Positions 17,088 through 26,000 of a stretch of 64,000 bases of DNA are shown here, in pieces. The position numbers and the translations under genes are program-made. Location of the stretch: the NCBI GenBank assembly GCA_910584645.1, contig CAJUAU010000016.1:1-64000 (forward strand), written 5' to 3'. The notes beneath the pieces are model-generated. The model did no database searches. It saw only the letters and a program-made list of their open reading frames with translations, and had not been told where the DNA came from. Source of the DNA: an uncultured Eubacterium sp. (lineage in GTDB: Bacteria > Bacillota > Clostridia > Lachnospirales > Lachnospiraceae). Positions within the stretch are counted from its first letter, which is position 1; every line of letters begins with the position of its first letter.

Positions 17088-17459
17088 TCACCGGTCTGAA
17101 GGCTTGCCGGCATCATGGTATTTGGACATGATCTTGGCGATCATGCAGAGGGTGTGGATCTCATTATCACCGAGGCATTTTGCATAGGCTACCAGTGTGT
17201 GCAAGTGAGTGGGTAAATAGGGATGTTTCCGGTCAATCTGCTCGAAAAGCAGCTGACAGGGAACATCCAGTTCCTGGGCGATCCGTAGAAGTGTGCCGGT
17301 TTTGGGATTGTTGATGCCCCGCTCAATCTTTCCGATGGTCCCGGTGGAAAGTCCTGCTTTGTATGCCAGCTGTTCCTGGCTGATATTTTTTGCCTCCCGG
17401 AAGTTTCTGATCTGAAGTCCGACAAGTCTGAAGTCAAAAGAATCGTAAAATGTACTCAC
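17088..17459 (-). CDS. XRE-family helix-turn-helix regulator
   Basis: 123 residues from a GTG at 17459 with AAGGAGG seven bases before it; a longer frame to 17519 is less likely. The HTH at about residues 12-65 has the classic SQEQLAYKAGLSTGTIGKIERG pattern split around the recognition helix. The C-terminal half (~60 residues) is helical and unknown. It is divergent from the regulator pair at 17743. Target genes are not evident; autoregulation of the 223-base shared intergenic region is plausible. Confidence 0.8.
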   Translation of the reverse strand: MSTFYDSFDFRLVGLQIRNFREAKNISQEQLAYKAGLSTGTIGKIERGINNPKTGTLLRIAQELDVPCQLLFEQIDRKHPYLPTHLHTLVAYAKCLGDNEIHTLCMIAKIMSKYHDAGKPSDR

Positions 17460-17742
17460 TTGTGTTCCTCCTTTGTATAGCTTGGTACTAACAGTGTACT
17501 CGTTGGGATTTCTTTCCACAAGTAACTAAAGTACTTTATTTTATGGGGAATTCAATATTACAGTACGGGTGGTAAAAATAAATTAAAAAAAATCATATTT
17601 GATAAGGAACGGAATCATAGGAAGAAATCGGATTGCGATCGGAAAGAACCGTAATTTGAACTATAAATCTCATGGAAATAAAGGTAGAATAGGATAAAAG
17701 TGTCTGGTTAAAATTGAATATGTACAGAGGAGAGAAGTAACA

Positions 17743-18087
17743 ATGAAGGTAGTGATAAATATTCTGCTGGGAAGAAGACTCCGCAAAATAAGAAAAATTC
17801 TGGGTGTTTCATCGGAAGACATGGCAGAAGCTCTGGAAGTCAGTGTGGGGCATTTCCAAAAGCTGGAAAGAGGAGACCATGCATTCAGCCTGGAACGTCT
17901 GAAAGTTCTGCGGGAACAGTATGGTATCGATCTGAATTACCTGGTTACAGGAAGGTCCAAGGAAGAAGATATCGCCAGAGATCTGATCTATGGAACTCCT
18001 GAAGAAACATTTTATTTTATGCATCAACTGCTGGACTCCTGCGAAAAAATGTATCTGAGGCGTGTTTCAGAGGAGGGAAAGCTGTGA
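17743..18087 (+). CDS. XRE-family helix-turn-helix regulator
   Basis: 114 residues. HTH at about 9-65 (GRRLRKIRKILGVSSEDMAEALEV then FQKLERG), followed by a short helical tail. It overlaps the LytTR gene by four bases, so the two are co-translated. No partner kinase lies nearby. The combination of an XRE protein and a stand-alone LytTR protein is found in Firmicute regulatory cassettes; the signal is unknown. Confidence 0.8.
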   Translation: MKVVINILLGRRLRKIRKILGVSSEDMAEALEVSVGHFQKLERGDHAFSLERLKVLREQYGIDLNYLVTGRSKEEDIARDLIYGTPEETFYFMHQLLDSCEKMYLRRVSEEGKL

Positions 18088-18437
18088 CCAAAAGTATCAT
18101 CCGGGATTCCACAGAGGTCTTTGTGTGCATACAGGGGAAGATCAGCCAGTTTGATATCCGGGATATCATTTATGTGGAGCACAGCAGCCGGACGGTCTTT
18201 ATGTATACTCTGAAAGGAATCGTGTACATCCCCTATATGCCCCTAAATCAGATTTACCAGGCGCTGGGAAATGATTATCTGTTCCAGTGCCACAAATCTT
18301 TTCTTGTCAACCGGATCCATATCGAGAGCATTGACAGGACAGAAAATGTCGTTGTGCTGAAAAATGGTATGGGGGAAATCGCCGTTGGAAGAAAGTACAG
18401 AGCCCGTTTTTTAAAGGCGATGCATCTGACGGAATAG
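18084..18437 (+). CDS. Stand-alone LytTR-type DNA-binding protein
   Basis: 117 residues starting at GTG within the overlap GTGA. Almost the whole chain is a LytTR domain: IRDIIYVEHSSRTVFMYT, FQCHKSFLVNRIHIESID and a C-terminal GEIAVGRKYRARF, matching the beta-rich DNA-binding domain of AgrA and LytR response regulators. No receiver domain is present. It follows the XRE gene and precedes the leader of the phosphatase gene, whose tandem repeat at 18563-18597 is one possible target. Confidence 0.85.
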   Translation: MTKSIIRDSTEVFVCIQGKISQFDIRDIIYVEHSSRTVFMYTLKGIVYIPYMPLNQIYQALGNDYLFQCHKSFLVNRIHIESIDRTENVVVLKNGMGEIAVGRKYRARFLKAMHLTE

Positions 18438-18512
18438 ACAGGAAGAAAAGCTGGCTGGCTCCTGCCGGTGTTTCGCTTTTTCGTCTGCCGGCCCATTGAA
18501 CTGCTTCCAGAC

Positions 18513-18541
18513 TTTACAAATTTCATGTTCCGTTATATAAT
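18513..18541 (+). promoter_or_regulatory. Promoter of the histidine phosphatase gene
   Basis: TTTACA, 17-base spacer, TATAAT. Transcription would start near 18548, just before the tandem hairpin repeat. Confidence 0.75.
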
Positions 18542-18562
18542 AAGAATTCAAATTGATTTTGA

Positions 18563-18597
18563 GGTGAACTGCGTTCAAAAGGTGAACTGCGTTCACC
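18563..18597 (+). promoter_or_regulatory. Tandem 15-base repeat forming a perfect hairpin in the 5' leader
   Basis: GGTGAACTGCGTTCA occurs at 18563 and again at 18581. The second copy continues to GGTGAACTGCGTTCACC, a perfect 7-bp inverted repeat with a TGC loop. Both lie between the likely +1 and the ribosome site at ~18606. They could be a protein operator or RNA with alternative pairings. Confidence 0.7.
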
Positions 18598-18616
18598 TTG
18601 CGAATGGAGGGTAAAG

Positions 18617-19267
18617 GTGAAAGAGCTGTATCTGATCCGGCATGGAAGGCAGTCTTCAAAACTGTGTAATGTGGATGTGAGCCTGGACGAAGCAGGGCGG
18701 AGGCAGGCGGAACTTCTGGCGGACAGGCTTACATATGATAAAATACAGAAACTGTACTGCAGTGATCTGAAGAGGGCAGTGGAAACTGCCGGGATCATAG
18801 GAGAAAGGCTGGGGCTGGAGCCGGTGGTGGTCCCTGCGTTCCGGGAGATTGATTTTGGGGAACTGACGGGAAAATCTGATGACATAATTATGGAAGAGTA
18901 TAAAGAATTCCGCAGGGAACGTGCCAGCCAGACCAGTGACCTGCCCTATCCCGGCGGGGAAAATGGAGCGGATGTGATCCGTCGTGTGCTGCCAGTGTGG
19001 AAGGAAATCTGCCAGTCCTCTGAGGAGCGTTCTGCCGTGGTGACTCATGGCGGAGTGATACGGTCTTTGTGTGCCTATCTATTGGAGACAGATTTAAAAA
19101 ATAAGCTGAAATTTGCAGTGGATCTGGAAAATACGAGCATAACCGTGATCCGGTACGATGAGACAAAAAAGCTTTTTTATCTGGAACGCTTTAATGATAC
19201 GGCGCATTTGGAGAGGCATCCGGAACTAATGCGGGAGAGCTGGAAGCTTTCTTTGATCCGCCAGTAA
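18617..19267 (+). CDS. Histidine phosphatase family protein (phosphoglycerate mutase-like)
   Basis: 216 residues from a GTG with GGAGGG upstream. The phospho-acceptor motif LIRHG is at residues 6-10, the second His lies in VVTHGG, and EIDFGELTG is the usual mid-domain acidic motif. It could be a phosphatase of small substrates such as alpha-ribazole phosphate (CobC-like) or sugar phosphates; the sequence does not decide. Its leader carries a doubled hairpin repeat, so expression is probably regulated. Confidence 0.85.
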   Translation: MKELYLIRHGRQSSKLCNVDVSLDEAGRRQAELLADRLTYDKIQKLYCSDLKRAVETAGIIGERLGLEPVVVPAFREIDFGELTGKSDDIIMEEYKEFRRERASQTSDLPYPGGENGADVIRRVLPVWKEICQSSEERSAVVTHGGVIRSLCAYLLETDLKNKLKFAVDLENTSITVIRYDETKKLFYLERFNDTAHLERHPELMRESWKLSLIRQ

Positions 19268-19293
19268 AGAATAGATGACAGGAGAAAAGACAG

Positions 19294-20673
19294 ATGATGG
19301 AACAGAGTAAGACAGCACAGGAAAATAAGATGGGGGTTATGCCGGTAAAGGAGCTATTGATCACCATGTCCCTGCCGATGATGGCATCCATGCTGGTACA
19401 GGCATTATACAATATTGTGGACAGTGTATTTGTATCCCGGATTGGTCAGGATGCCTTAACAGCAGTATCTCTTGCCTTTCCGGTGCAGATGCTTCTGATC
19501 GCGGTAGGGGTGGGTACCGGAGTCGGGGTCAATGCCCTGCTCTCTAAGAGCCTTGGCGAAAAGAAATTTGATGAGGCTGACCGGGCTGCTAACTGTGGTG
19601 TGTTTTTGATGCTGGTCAGCTATGGGCTCTTTTGTATTTTTGGGATCATAGGCGCGGGTAAATTTATGGAGACCCAGGTGGATATGACCAAGAGCAATTC
19701 CGCCCAGATCGTGGAATATGGGACAACCTATCTTTCCATCTGCATGATCCTGTCTTTTGGCATCTTGTTTGAGATGATGTTAGAACGTCTGCTGCAGGCT
19801 ACAGGAAAAACAATCTATACGATGATCACCCAGGGAACAGGCGCTGTTATTAATATCATTCTTGACCCGGTATTGATCTTTGGATTGTGCGGTATGCCTA
19901 AAATGGGCATTGCGGGGGCTGCTGTGGCCACAGCCATCGGACAGATTATCGCGATGATCCTTGCGGTGGTATTTAATCTCCGTAAAAATACGGAAATTCA
20001 TCTTTCCCTTCGCAGCATGAGACCGAGGGCGGCTACGATCAAAGCCATATACTGGGTGGGCATTCCTGCCATCATCATGCAGGCCATCGGTTCGGTGATG
20101 ACCTATGGCATGAACAAGATCCTGGTTCCCTTTTCCACCACAGCGGTGGCGGTATTTGGAGTATATTTTAAGCTGAACAGTTTTATCTTTATGCCGGTAT
20201 TCGGGCTGAACAATGGACTGATCCCCATTATTGCCTACAATTATGGGGCGAGGAAGAAAAAGCGGATCCTTGAGGCAGTGCGTTTTAGTATGATCATTGC
20301 CGTGGCGATCATGTTTGTGGGACTGTGTATTTTTCTCAGTATTCCGGACAAGCTGCTGCTGTTGTTTGATGCCTCTCCGGAGATGCTGGAGATTGGCGTC
20401 CCAGCGCTCCGGATCATCGGAACCCATTTTATGCTGGCAGGGGCTTCCATCGTTATGATGTCGGTGTTCCAGGCCTTTGGCGAGGGATTTTTGAGCCTTA
20501 CCGTATCGGCACTGAGACAGCTGGTAGTCATACTGCCGGTGGCATACATTTTAGCAAATACGGCGGGTCTTGGATATGTGTGGTGGTCTTTCCCCATTGC
20601 GGAGGCATGCTCTCTTACACTGAGCAGTGTATTCTTTACGAGGCTTTACCGAAATAAGATAAAAAAGCTTTGA
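19294..20673 (+). CDS. MATE-family multidrug/cation antiporter
   Basis: 459 residues with about 12 hydrophobic segments and the MATE hallmarks: N-terminal MPVKELLITMSLPMMASMLVQALYN split around the first helix, the SVFVSRIG motif, and a repeat of the same pattern in the second half near residue 250. It would export drugs or metabolites in exchange for Na+ or H+ at the cell membrane. It follows the phosphatase gene by 26 bases, so they may share a transcript. AGGAGA precedes the ATG. Confidence 0.93.
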   Translation: MMEQSKTAQENKMGVMPVKELLITMSLPMMASMLVQALYNIVDSVFVSRIGQDALTAVSLAFPVQMLLIAVGVGTGVGVNALLSKSLGEKKFDEADRAANCGVFLMLVSYGLFCIFGIIGAGKFMETQVDMTKSNSAQIVEYGTTYLSICMILSFGILFEMMLERLLQATGKTIYTMITQGTGAVINIILDPVLIFGLCGMPKMGIAGAAVATAIGQIIAMILAVVFNLRKNTEIHLSLRSMRPRAATIKAIYWVGIPAIIMQAIGSVMTYGMNKILVPFSTTAVAVFGVYFKLNSFIFMPVFGLNNGLIPIIAYNYGARKKKRILEAVRFSMIIAVAIMFVGLCIFLSIPDKLLLLFDASPEMLEIGVPALRIIGTHFMLAGASIVMMSVFQAFGEGFLSLTVSALRQLVVILPVAYILANTAGLGYVWWSFPIAEACSLTLSSVFFTRLYRNKIKKL

Positions 20674-20719
20674 TACCAGAGGATAAATAAATTTTTATGA
20701 ATGAAGGAGGAGAATCCAA

Positions 20720-22462
20720 ATGAAACTGGACCGATTAGTAGGAGACAGATTTAAAGAGAGACCGTCTGACTGTGTGGTAGAGAGCCACGCTCTGATGGTC
20801 CGCGGAGGCTACATGAAAAATATGGCAAATGGTATTTATTCCCAGTATCCGCCTCTGCGGAGGGTGACGGCAAAGATTGAAAACATTATCCGGGAAGAGA
20901 TGGATGGGATCGACGGGCAGGAAGTTCTGTTCCCTGTAACACTTCCTGGCAGTCTCTGGGAGGAATCCGGCAGGTTTCAGAGTGTGGGGAGCGAGCTCCT
21001 TCGTTTTAAGGACCGCAATCATTCCCAGATGCTGCTGGGAATGACCCATGAGGAAGCAGCAGTACATCTGGTGCGTGAATATGCCAATACCTATACCAAA
21101 TATCCTTTTATGATCTATCAGATCCAGACGAAGTTCCGGGATGAGGCACGTCCCCGCGCCGGGTTGATCCGGGTGCGTGAGTTTACGATGAAGGATGCCT
21201 ATTCTTTTCATACTTCCCAGGAGGATCTGGAACAATATTATGACAGATGCTATAAGGCATATCAGCGTATCTTTGCCAGGGCTGGGATTCCGGAAGTGGT
21301 TGTGGTTGCTTCGGATTCCGGCATGATGGGCGGAAGTGTTTCTCACGAATACATGCTCCTTACTCCAATGGGTGAGGATTCCATCGTGCTGTGTGGCGAG
21401 TGTGATTTCCGCTCCAATATGGAAGCTGCCGAGTGTATTATTGAAAATAACCAGCCTCTTGCCCAGGCGGAACTGACCCTGGTGGACACACCAGATAAAC
21501 ATACCATTGATGATGTATGCGAGTTCTTACATCTTCCGGTGGAGAATTCCTGTAAAGCGGTAGTTTATCAGCGCAACGAGGACGATTCTTATGTGGTTGT
21601 ATTTCTCCGCGGGGATCTGGAGGCGAATGAAACTAAGATCACCAATTATCTGGGCGGTGCCATTCATCCGGCAGTGATCACACCGGAGTGTGGACTTGCT
21701 GCCGGTTCCATCGGGCCATATAATCTCAATGGAGATTATACAGTGCTTTATGATAAATCCCTGGAGGGGATCGACAACCTCTGCTGCGGTGGTAATGTAG
21801 ATGGAAAGCATTACACAGGACTGGATATGAAACGGGATATGCCGGAGGCAGAGTACGGTGACTTTGCCAAAGCAGTAGAGGGGGGGATCTGTCCCTGCTG
21901 TGGGAAGAAGTCTTTGAGAATTGAGAGAGGAATTGAAGTTGGGAATATATTCCAGCTCGGAACGAAATACACGAAGACGATGGGAATGGAATATCTGGAC
22001 AGCGAGGGAGAAAAACATAATCCCATCATGGGCTGTTATGGCATCGGCGTAGGCCGTCTGGCGGCTTCCGTCTGTGAAGTGAGCCGGGATGAGTACGGTC
22101 CCATCTGGCCGATCACCATAGCGCCATGGGAAGTTCATCTTTGCTGTGTGCGCTCGGATGATGAGGAGTGCAGAGGCTTTGCTGATAAGCTCTATGAGGA
22201 GTTACAGAAAAAGCGTATCGATGTCATCTACGATGACCGGAATGTAAGGGCAGGTGCCATGTTCTCTGACGCGGATCTGCTGGGAGTACCGGTGCGTGTC
22301 GTGGTAAGCCCGAGAAATATGAAAAACGGCTGTGTGGAGATCACAACCAGGGATAAGTCTGTCAGCAGGCAGGCAGAGCTTGCCCATGCCGCAGAGGCAG
22401 TACAGGAGCTGGTAGAAGAACTGTACGCAAAGATCAATGAGAGTGCAGAAGCATTTCGATAA
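20720..22462 (+). CDS. proS: Prolyl-tRNA synthetase
   Basis: 580 residues, bacterial-type ProRS with class II motifs: PLRRVTAKIENIIREEM region, motif 2 TKFRDEARPRAGLIRVREF region, YbaK-like editing insertion at about 230-390, motif 3 GCYGIGVGRL and the anticodon-binding domain at the C-terminus. AAGGAGG is eight bases before the ATG. Its last 17 codons are duplicated just downstream (see repeat). I saw no T-box leader in the 46 bases upstream. Confidence 0.96.
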   Translation: MKLDRLVGDRFKERPSDCVVESHALMVRGGYMKNMANGIYSQYPPLRRVTAKIENIIREEMDGIDGQEVLFPVTLPGSLWEESGRFQSVGSELLRFKDRNHSQMLLGMTHEEAAVHLVREYANTYTKYPFMIYQIQTKFRDEARPRAGLIRVREFTMKDAYSFHTSQEDLEQYYDRCYKAYQRIFARAGIPEVVVVASDSGMMGGSVSHEYMLLTPMGEDSIVLCGECDFRSNMEAAECIIENNQPLAQAELTLVDTPDKHTIDDVCEFLHLPVENSCKAVVYQRNEDDSYVVVFLRGDLEANETKITNYLGGAIHPAVITPECGLAAGSIGPYNLNGDYTVLYDKSLEGIDNLCCGGNVDGKHYTGLDMKRDMPEAEYGDFAKAVEGGICPCCGKKSLRIERGIEVGNIFQLGTKYTKTMGMEYLDSEGEKHNPIMGCYGIGVGRLAASVCEVSRDEYGPIWPITIAPWEVHLCCVRSDDEECRGFADKLYEELQKKRIDVIYDDRNVRAGAMFSDADLLGVPVRVVVSPRNMKNGCVEITTRDKSVSRQAELAHAAEAVQELVEELYAKINESAEAFR

Positions 22463-22540
22463 GATAGAGAGAGTATGGCACAGAGACTGGTAGAAGAGCT
22501 GTACGCAAAGATCAATGAGAGTGCAGAAGCATTTCGATAG
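22409..22540 (+). repeat. Duplicated 3' end of proS
   Basis: The 52 bases 22409-22460, ending proS, recur at 22487-22538 with one mismatch, offset 78 bases. The offset keeps frame, so the bases after the TAA encode a second copy of the C-terminal peptide (LVEELYAKINESAEAFR) before a TAG at 22538. Confidence 0.9.
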
Positions 22541-22579
22541 ACTGACTGGAACATATCCCAGGCAGGGAAAGGAAATAAC

Positions 22580-25015
22580 ATGTCCATGAATTTTAGAGAG
22601 TATATCAGACAGGGGTTTGTTTTTCTGGATGGAGCTACCGGATCCAACCTTCAGGAGCATGGAATGCAGGCAGGAGACTGTCCGGAGACATGGATCCTGG
22701 AGCATCCGGATGTGTTTGTGGAACTTCAGAAAGGATATATCCAGGCAGGCAGTGATGTGCTGTATGCACCAACATTTACCTGCAACCGCATCAAACTGGC
22801 AGAGTACGGTCTGGAAGACCGTCTGGAGGAGATGACGGCGGAGCTGGTGGGACTGTCGAGACGGGCCGTAGAAGAGAGCGGTACGGCAAGGCAGATCTAT
22901 ATCGCCGGGGATATGACCATGACGGGGGAGCAGCTCTATCCCATGGGGACCCTGTCCTTTGAAGAACTGGTGGACGTGTACAAAGAACAGGTGGGGGCGC
23001 TGATGGCAGCGGGAGTGGATCTCTTTGCCGTGGAGACGATGATGAGCCTTCAGGAATGCCGCGGAGCGGTGCTTGCCATCAAGGAGACCTGTGGGGATGA
23101 ACTGCCTGTGATGGTGACTCTTACCTTTCAGGAGGATGGAAGGACCCTTTATGGAACCAGTCCGGAGACAGCGGCGATCGTGCTGGAGGCGATGGGCGTG
23201 GATGCCGTGGGGGTAAACTGCTCCGCCGGTCCGGATAAAATGGTGGACCTCATTCAGAGGATGGAGAAAATGACAGGGATCCCGCTGGTAGTCAAACCCA
23301 ATGCCGGACTGCCCAAGTTAGTGGATGGCAGGACGGTTTATGATATGGAAGCGGAAGAATTTTCTGAGAATATGCTGCCTCTGGTGAAGAGGGGCGCCAC
23401 GGTCCTCGGCGGCTGTTGTGGAACCACGCCGGAACATATTAGAAAACTCAGGGAGAGACTTGCTGATGAAGTTCCAGTGTTCCCAGAGAAAAAGAATGTC
23501 CGGGCGCTGACCAACGAGAGAAATTATGTAGAAATTGATCTGGAGGGAACCTTTTCCATTGTAGGTGAGCGCATCAATCCTACCGGAAAAAAGGAACTTC
23601 AGGCACAGCTTCGGGAGGGAGAACTGGAGCTGGTGGTGTCTATGGCGGAAGAACAGGTGGAAAAGGGAGCCCGGATCCTGGATGTCAATATGGGAATGAA
23701 TGGGATTGATGAAAAGGAGATGATGCTCCAGGCTATTTATGAGCTGACGCTGGCGGTAGATGTTCCTCTTAGTATTGATTCCAGCTATGTGGAAGTGGTG
23801 GAACAGGCGCTTAGGATCTATCCGGGAAGGGCGCTGATCAATTCTATTTCTCTCGAACCAGAGAAGTTTGAAAAACTGATCCCGGCGGCAAAAAAATACG
23901 GAGCCATGTTTATCCTGCTTCCGTTGTCGGACCAGGGGCTTCCGGAAAATATTGAAGAAAAGAAAGAGATCATCCATAAGATCCTGGATGAGGCGAAAGG
24001 TCTCGGCTTGTCCGAGCGGGATATCGTAGTTGACGGACTGGTGGGGACCATCGGAGCCAATAAGAGGGCGGCGCTGGAAGTGTTAGAGACCATCCGCTAC
24101 TGCCGGGAGGAGCTGGGAACAGCGACGGTCTGCGGGCTCTCTAATATTTCTTTTGGACTTCCGGAAAGGCAGTTTGTCAACAGCGCATTTCTGACGATGG
24201 CGATCGCTGCCGGGCTGACGATGGCCATCGCGAATCCCAACCAGACCCTGCTGGCCAATGCGGCGCTGGCGTCGGACCTGCTCCTGAATAAGCCGGAAGC
24301 AGATCTAAAGTATATCAACGGTGTGGCAAAAGCACAGATCTCAGCAGAAGTGCCTGAAAAGACCCAGGCTCAGGAAGAGGCGGGAGCCCACCCTCTCTTT
24401 ACTGCTGTAGTCAAGGGGAAAGAAGGACAGGTGCTGGAACTGGTAAAAAAGGAACTGGATGGGGGAGGATCCCCGGCGGCGATCATAGACTCCTGTCTGA
24501 TCCCGGCGATCAATCATGTGGGTGAGCTCTTTGAAAAGGGGACTTATTTTCTTCCACAGCTGATCGCCAGTGCAGAGACGATGGAAAAGGCGATCGATCA
24601 TCTGGAGCCGCTGCTGGCAAAAGAACGGGGCAGTGAAAAGCTGGATACGGTCGTTATGGCGACGGTAAAAGGAGATATTCACGACATCGGAAAGAATCTG
24701 GTGGTGCTCATGCTGAAAAATTACGGCTATGAGGTCATTGATCTGGGAAAAGATGTGGAGAGCCAGGAAATCCTGGACAGGGCAAAAGAAGAGAAGGCTG
24801 CTGTGATCGGCCTCTCGGCTCTGATGACTACAACGATGACGGAGATGAAGCATCTGGTGGAGATGGCGAAGGAGCAGGGATGCCAGGCAAAGATCATTAT
24901 CGGAGGCGCTGTTGTCACCGAGAGTTATGCTCAGGAGATCGGGGCAGACGGATATTCTAAGGATGCCAGGGAGGCAGTGAAGTTAGTGAACCGTCTGCTG
25001 GGACATGAAATGTAA
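22580..25015 (+). CDS. metH: Cobalamin-dependent methionine synthase (no reactivation domain)
   Basis: 811 residues. Order: homocysteine S-methyltransferase barrel (1-295) with the zinc cysteines in VNCSAGP and GGCCGTTPEHIR (279, 280); pterin-binding barrel (~310-560, IVGERINPTGKKEL); B12 cap (~600-680); B12-binding Rossmann domain with DIHDIGKN, His701 being the cobalt ligand. It transfers a methyl group from methyltetrahydrofolate to homocysteine. The C-terminal AdoMet-binding activation domain of E. coli MetH is missing, as is common in anaerobes, where a separate activator protein serves. It stands 39 bases behind the proS repeat and may be co-transcribed. Confidence 0.93.
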   Translation: MSMNFREYIRQGFVFLDGATGSNLQEHGMQAGDCPETWILEHPDVFVELQKGYIQAGSDVLYAPTFTCNRIKLAEYGLEDRLEEMTAELVGLSRRAVEESGTARQIYIAGDMTMTGEQLYPMGTLSFEELVDVYKEQVGALMAAGVDLFAVETMMSLQECRGAVLAIKETCGDELPVMVTLTFQEDGRTLYGTSPETAAIVLEAMGVDAVGVNCSAGPDKMVDLIQRMEKMTGIPLVVKPNAGLPKLVDGRTVYDMEAEEFSENMLPLVKRGATVLGGCCGTTPEHIRKLRERLADEVPVFPEKKNVRALTNERNYVEIDLEGTFSIVGERINPTGKKELQAQLREGELELVVSMAEEQVEKGARILDVNMGMNGIDEKEMMLQAIYELTLAVDVPLSIDSSYVEVVEQALRIYPGRALINSISLEPEKFEKLIPAAKKYGAMFILLPLSDQGLPENIEEKKEIIHKILDEAKGLGLSERDIVVDGLVGTIGANKRAALEVLETIRYCREELGTATVCGLSNISFGLPERQFVNSAFLTMAIAAGLTMAIANPNQTLLANAALASDLLLNKPEADLKYINGVAKAQISAEVPEKTQAQEEAGAHPLFTAVVKGKEGQVLELVKKELDGGGSPAAIIDSCLIPAINHVGELFEKGTYFLPQLIASAETMEKAIDHLEPLLAKERGSEKLDTVVMATVKGDIHDIGKNLVVLMLKNYGYEVIDLGKDVESQEILDRAKEEKAAVIGLSALMTTTMTEMKHLVEMAKEQGCQAKIIIGGAVVTESYAQEIGADGYSKDAREAVKLVNRLLGHEM

Positions 25016-25063
25016 ATAAGTCTGTCCATTCAGGCAGGCATTACCATAAAGGAAAGTCAGAAA

Positions 25064-25999
25064 ATGAAGATGATCGATGTGATTATACCGGTCTACCGGC
25101 CGGATGAAAAGCTGGAACAGTTGATTGAGAAGTTAAATACCCAGACCAGGAAGCCGGAGCATGTGTTCTTTATGCAGACACTGGTGGGAGGCGAAGAGGA
25201 CGAGCGGGTACGGAAGATACTCGAGAAGGCGGACCGGGGGAAGACCGTGACCCTGCCAAAGAGCGAATTTGACCACGGTGGCACGAGAAATCTGGGGGCC
25301 TCTCTCTCAAAGGCGGACTACATGCTGTTTATGACCCAGGATGCCGTTCCGGCGCAGGACACGCTGGTGGAAAAACTTTGTGCTTCCTTTGAGATCCATG
25401 ACCGGGTGGCGGCAGCCTATGGAAGGCAGCTGCCAGGAGAGCAGTCGGGGGTGATCGAGAGATATACCAGAGAGTTTAATTATCCGCCGGAGAGCTCTGT
25501 GAAGGAGAAAGCAGATCTGGACAGGCTAGGGATCAAAACCTTTTTCTGTTCCAATGTATGTGCCATGTACCGCCGGGATATTTACGAGAAACTGGGAGGA
25601 TTTGTCACCCGGACGATTTTTAATGAGGATATGATCTTTGCGGCGGGGCTCATCCAGGCGGGGTACCGCATCGCTTATGCGGCGGAGGCAGAGGTGGTCC
25701 ACTCCCATAAATACACTTACTGGCAGCAGCTGACAAGAAATTTTGACCTGGCTGTCTCCCAGAGACAGTATCGGCAGATCTTTGAACAGGTCCGCTCCGA
25801 ATCGGAGGGGATGAGACTGGTAAAGGATACGATGAAATATCTGATGAAACATGGAAAATGGTACCTGATCCCCGATCTGGTACTGCAGAGCGGTTTCAAA
25901 TGGATGGGCTACAAACTTGGACTGCGGTACGAGAGTCTTCCCGCAGGATTGGTGAAAAAGTTCAGCATGAACAAAAGTTATTGGAATGAGAGGTGTTGA
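25064..25999 (+). CDS. Family 2 glycosyltransferase (rhamnosyltransferase-like)
   Basis: 311 residues. GT-A fold with MIDVIIPVYRPDEKLEQLIEKL at the start, a KSEFDHGGTRNLGA motif and the acidic MTQDAVP motif in place of DxD, which is typical of rhamnosyltransferase-type GT2 enzymes; then FNEDMIFA. No membrane segments, so it acts on the cytoplasmic side. With the next GT and the LCP gene it suggests assembly and ligation of a cell-wall polysaccharide. Confidence 0.85.
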   Translation: MKMIDVIIPVYRPDEKLEQLIEKLNTQTRKPEHVFFMQTLVGGEEDERVRKILEKADRGKTVTLPKSEFDHGGTRNLGASLSKADYMLFMTQDAVPAQDTLVEKLCASFEIHDRVAAAYGRQLPGEQSGVIERYTREFNYPPESSVKEKADLDRLGIKTFFCSNVCAMYRRDIYEKLGGFVTRTIFNEDMIFAAGLIQAGYRIAYAAEAEVVHSHKYTYWQQLTRNFDLAVSQRQYRQIFEQVRSESEGMRLVKDTMKYLMKHGKWYLIPDLVLQSGFKWMGYKLGLRYESLPAGLVKKFSMNKSYWNERC

Positions 26000-26000
26000 T

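Noticed and set aside
20674..20719. T-box leader before proS
   Set aside because: Only 46 bases separate it from the MATE gene; no T-box sequence or terminator.
22475..22540. 21-codon frame MAQRLVEELY.. behind proS as a gene
   Set aside because: It is the duplicated tail of proS without a ribosome site.
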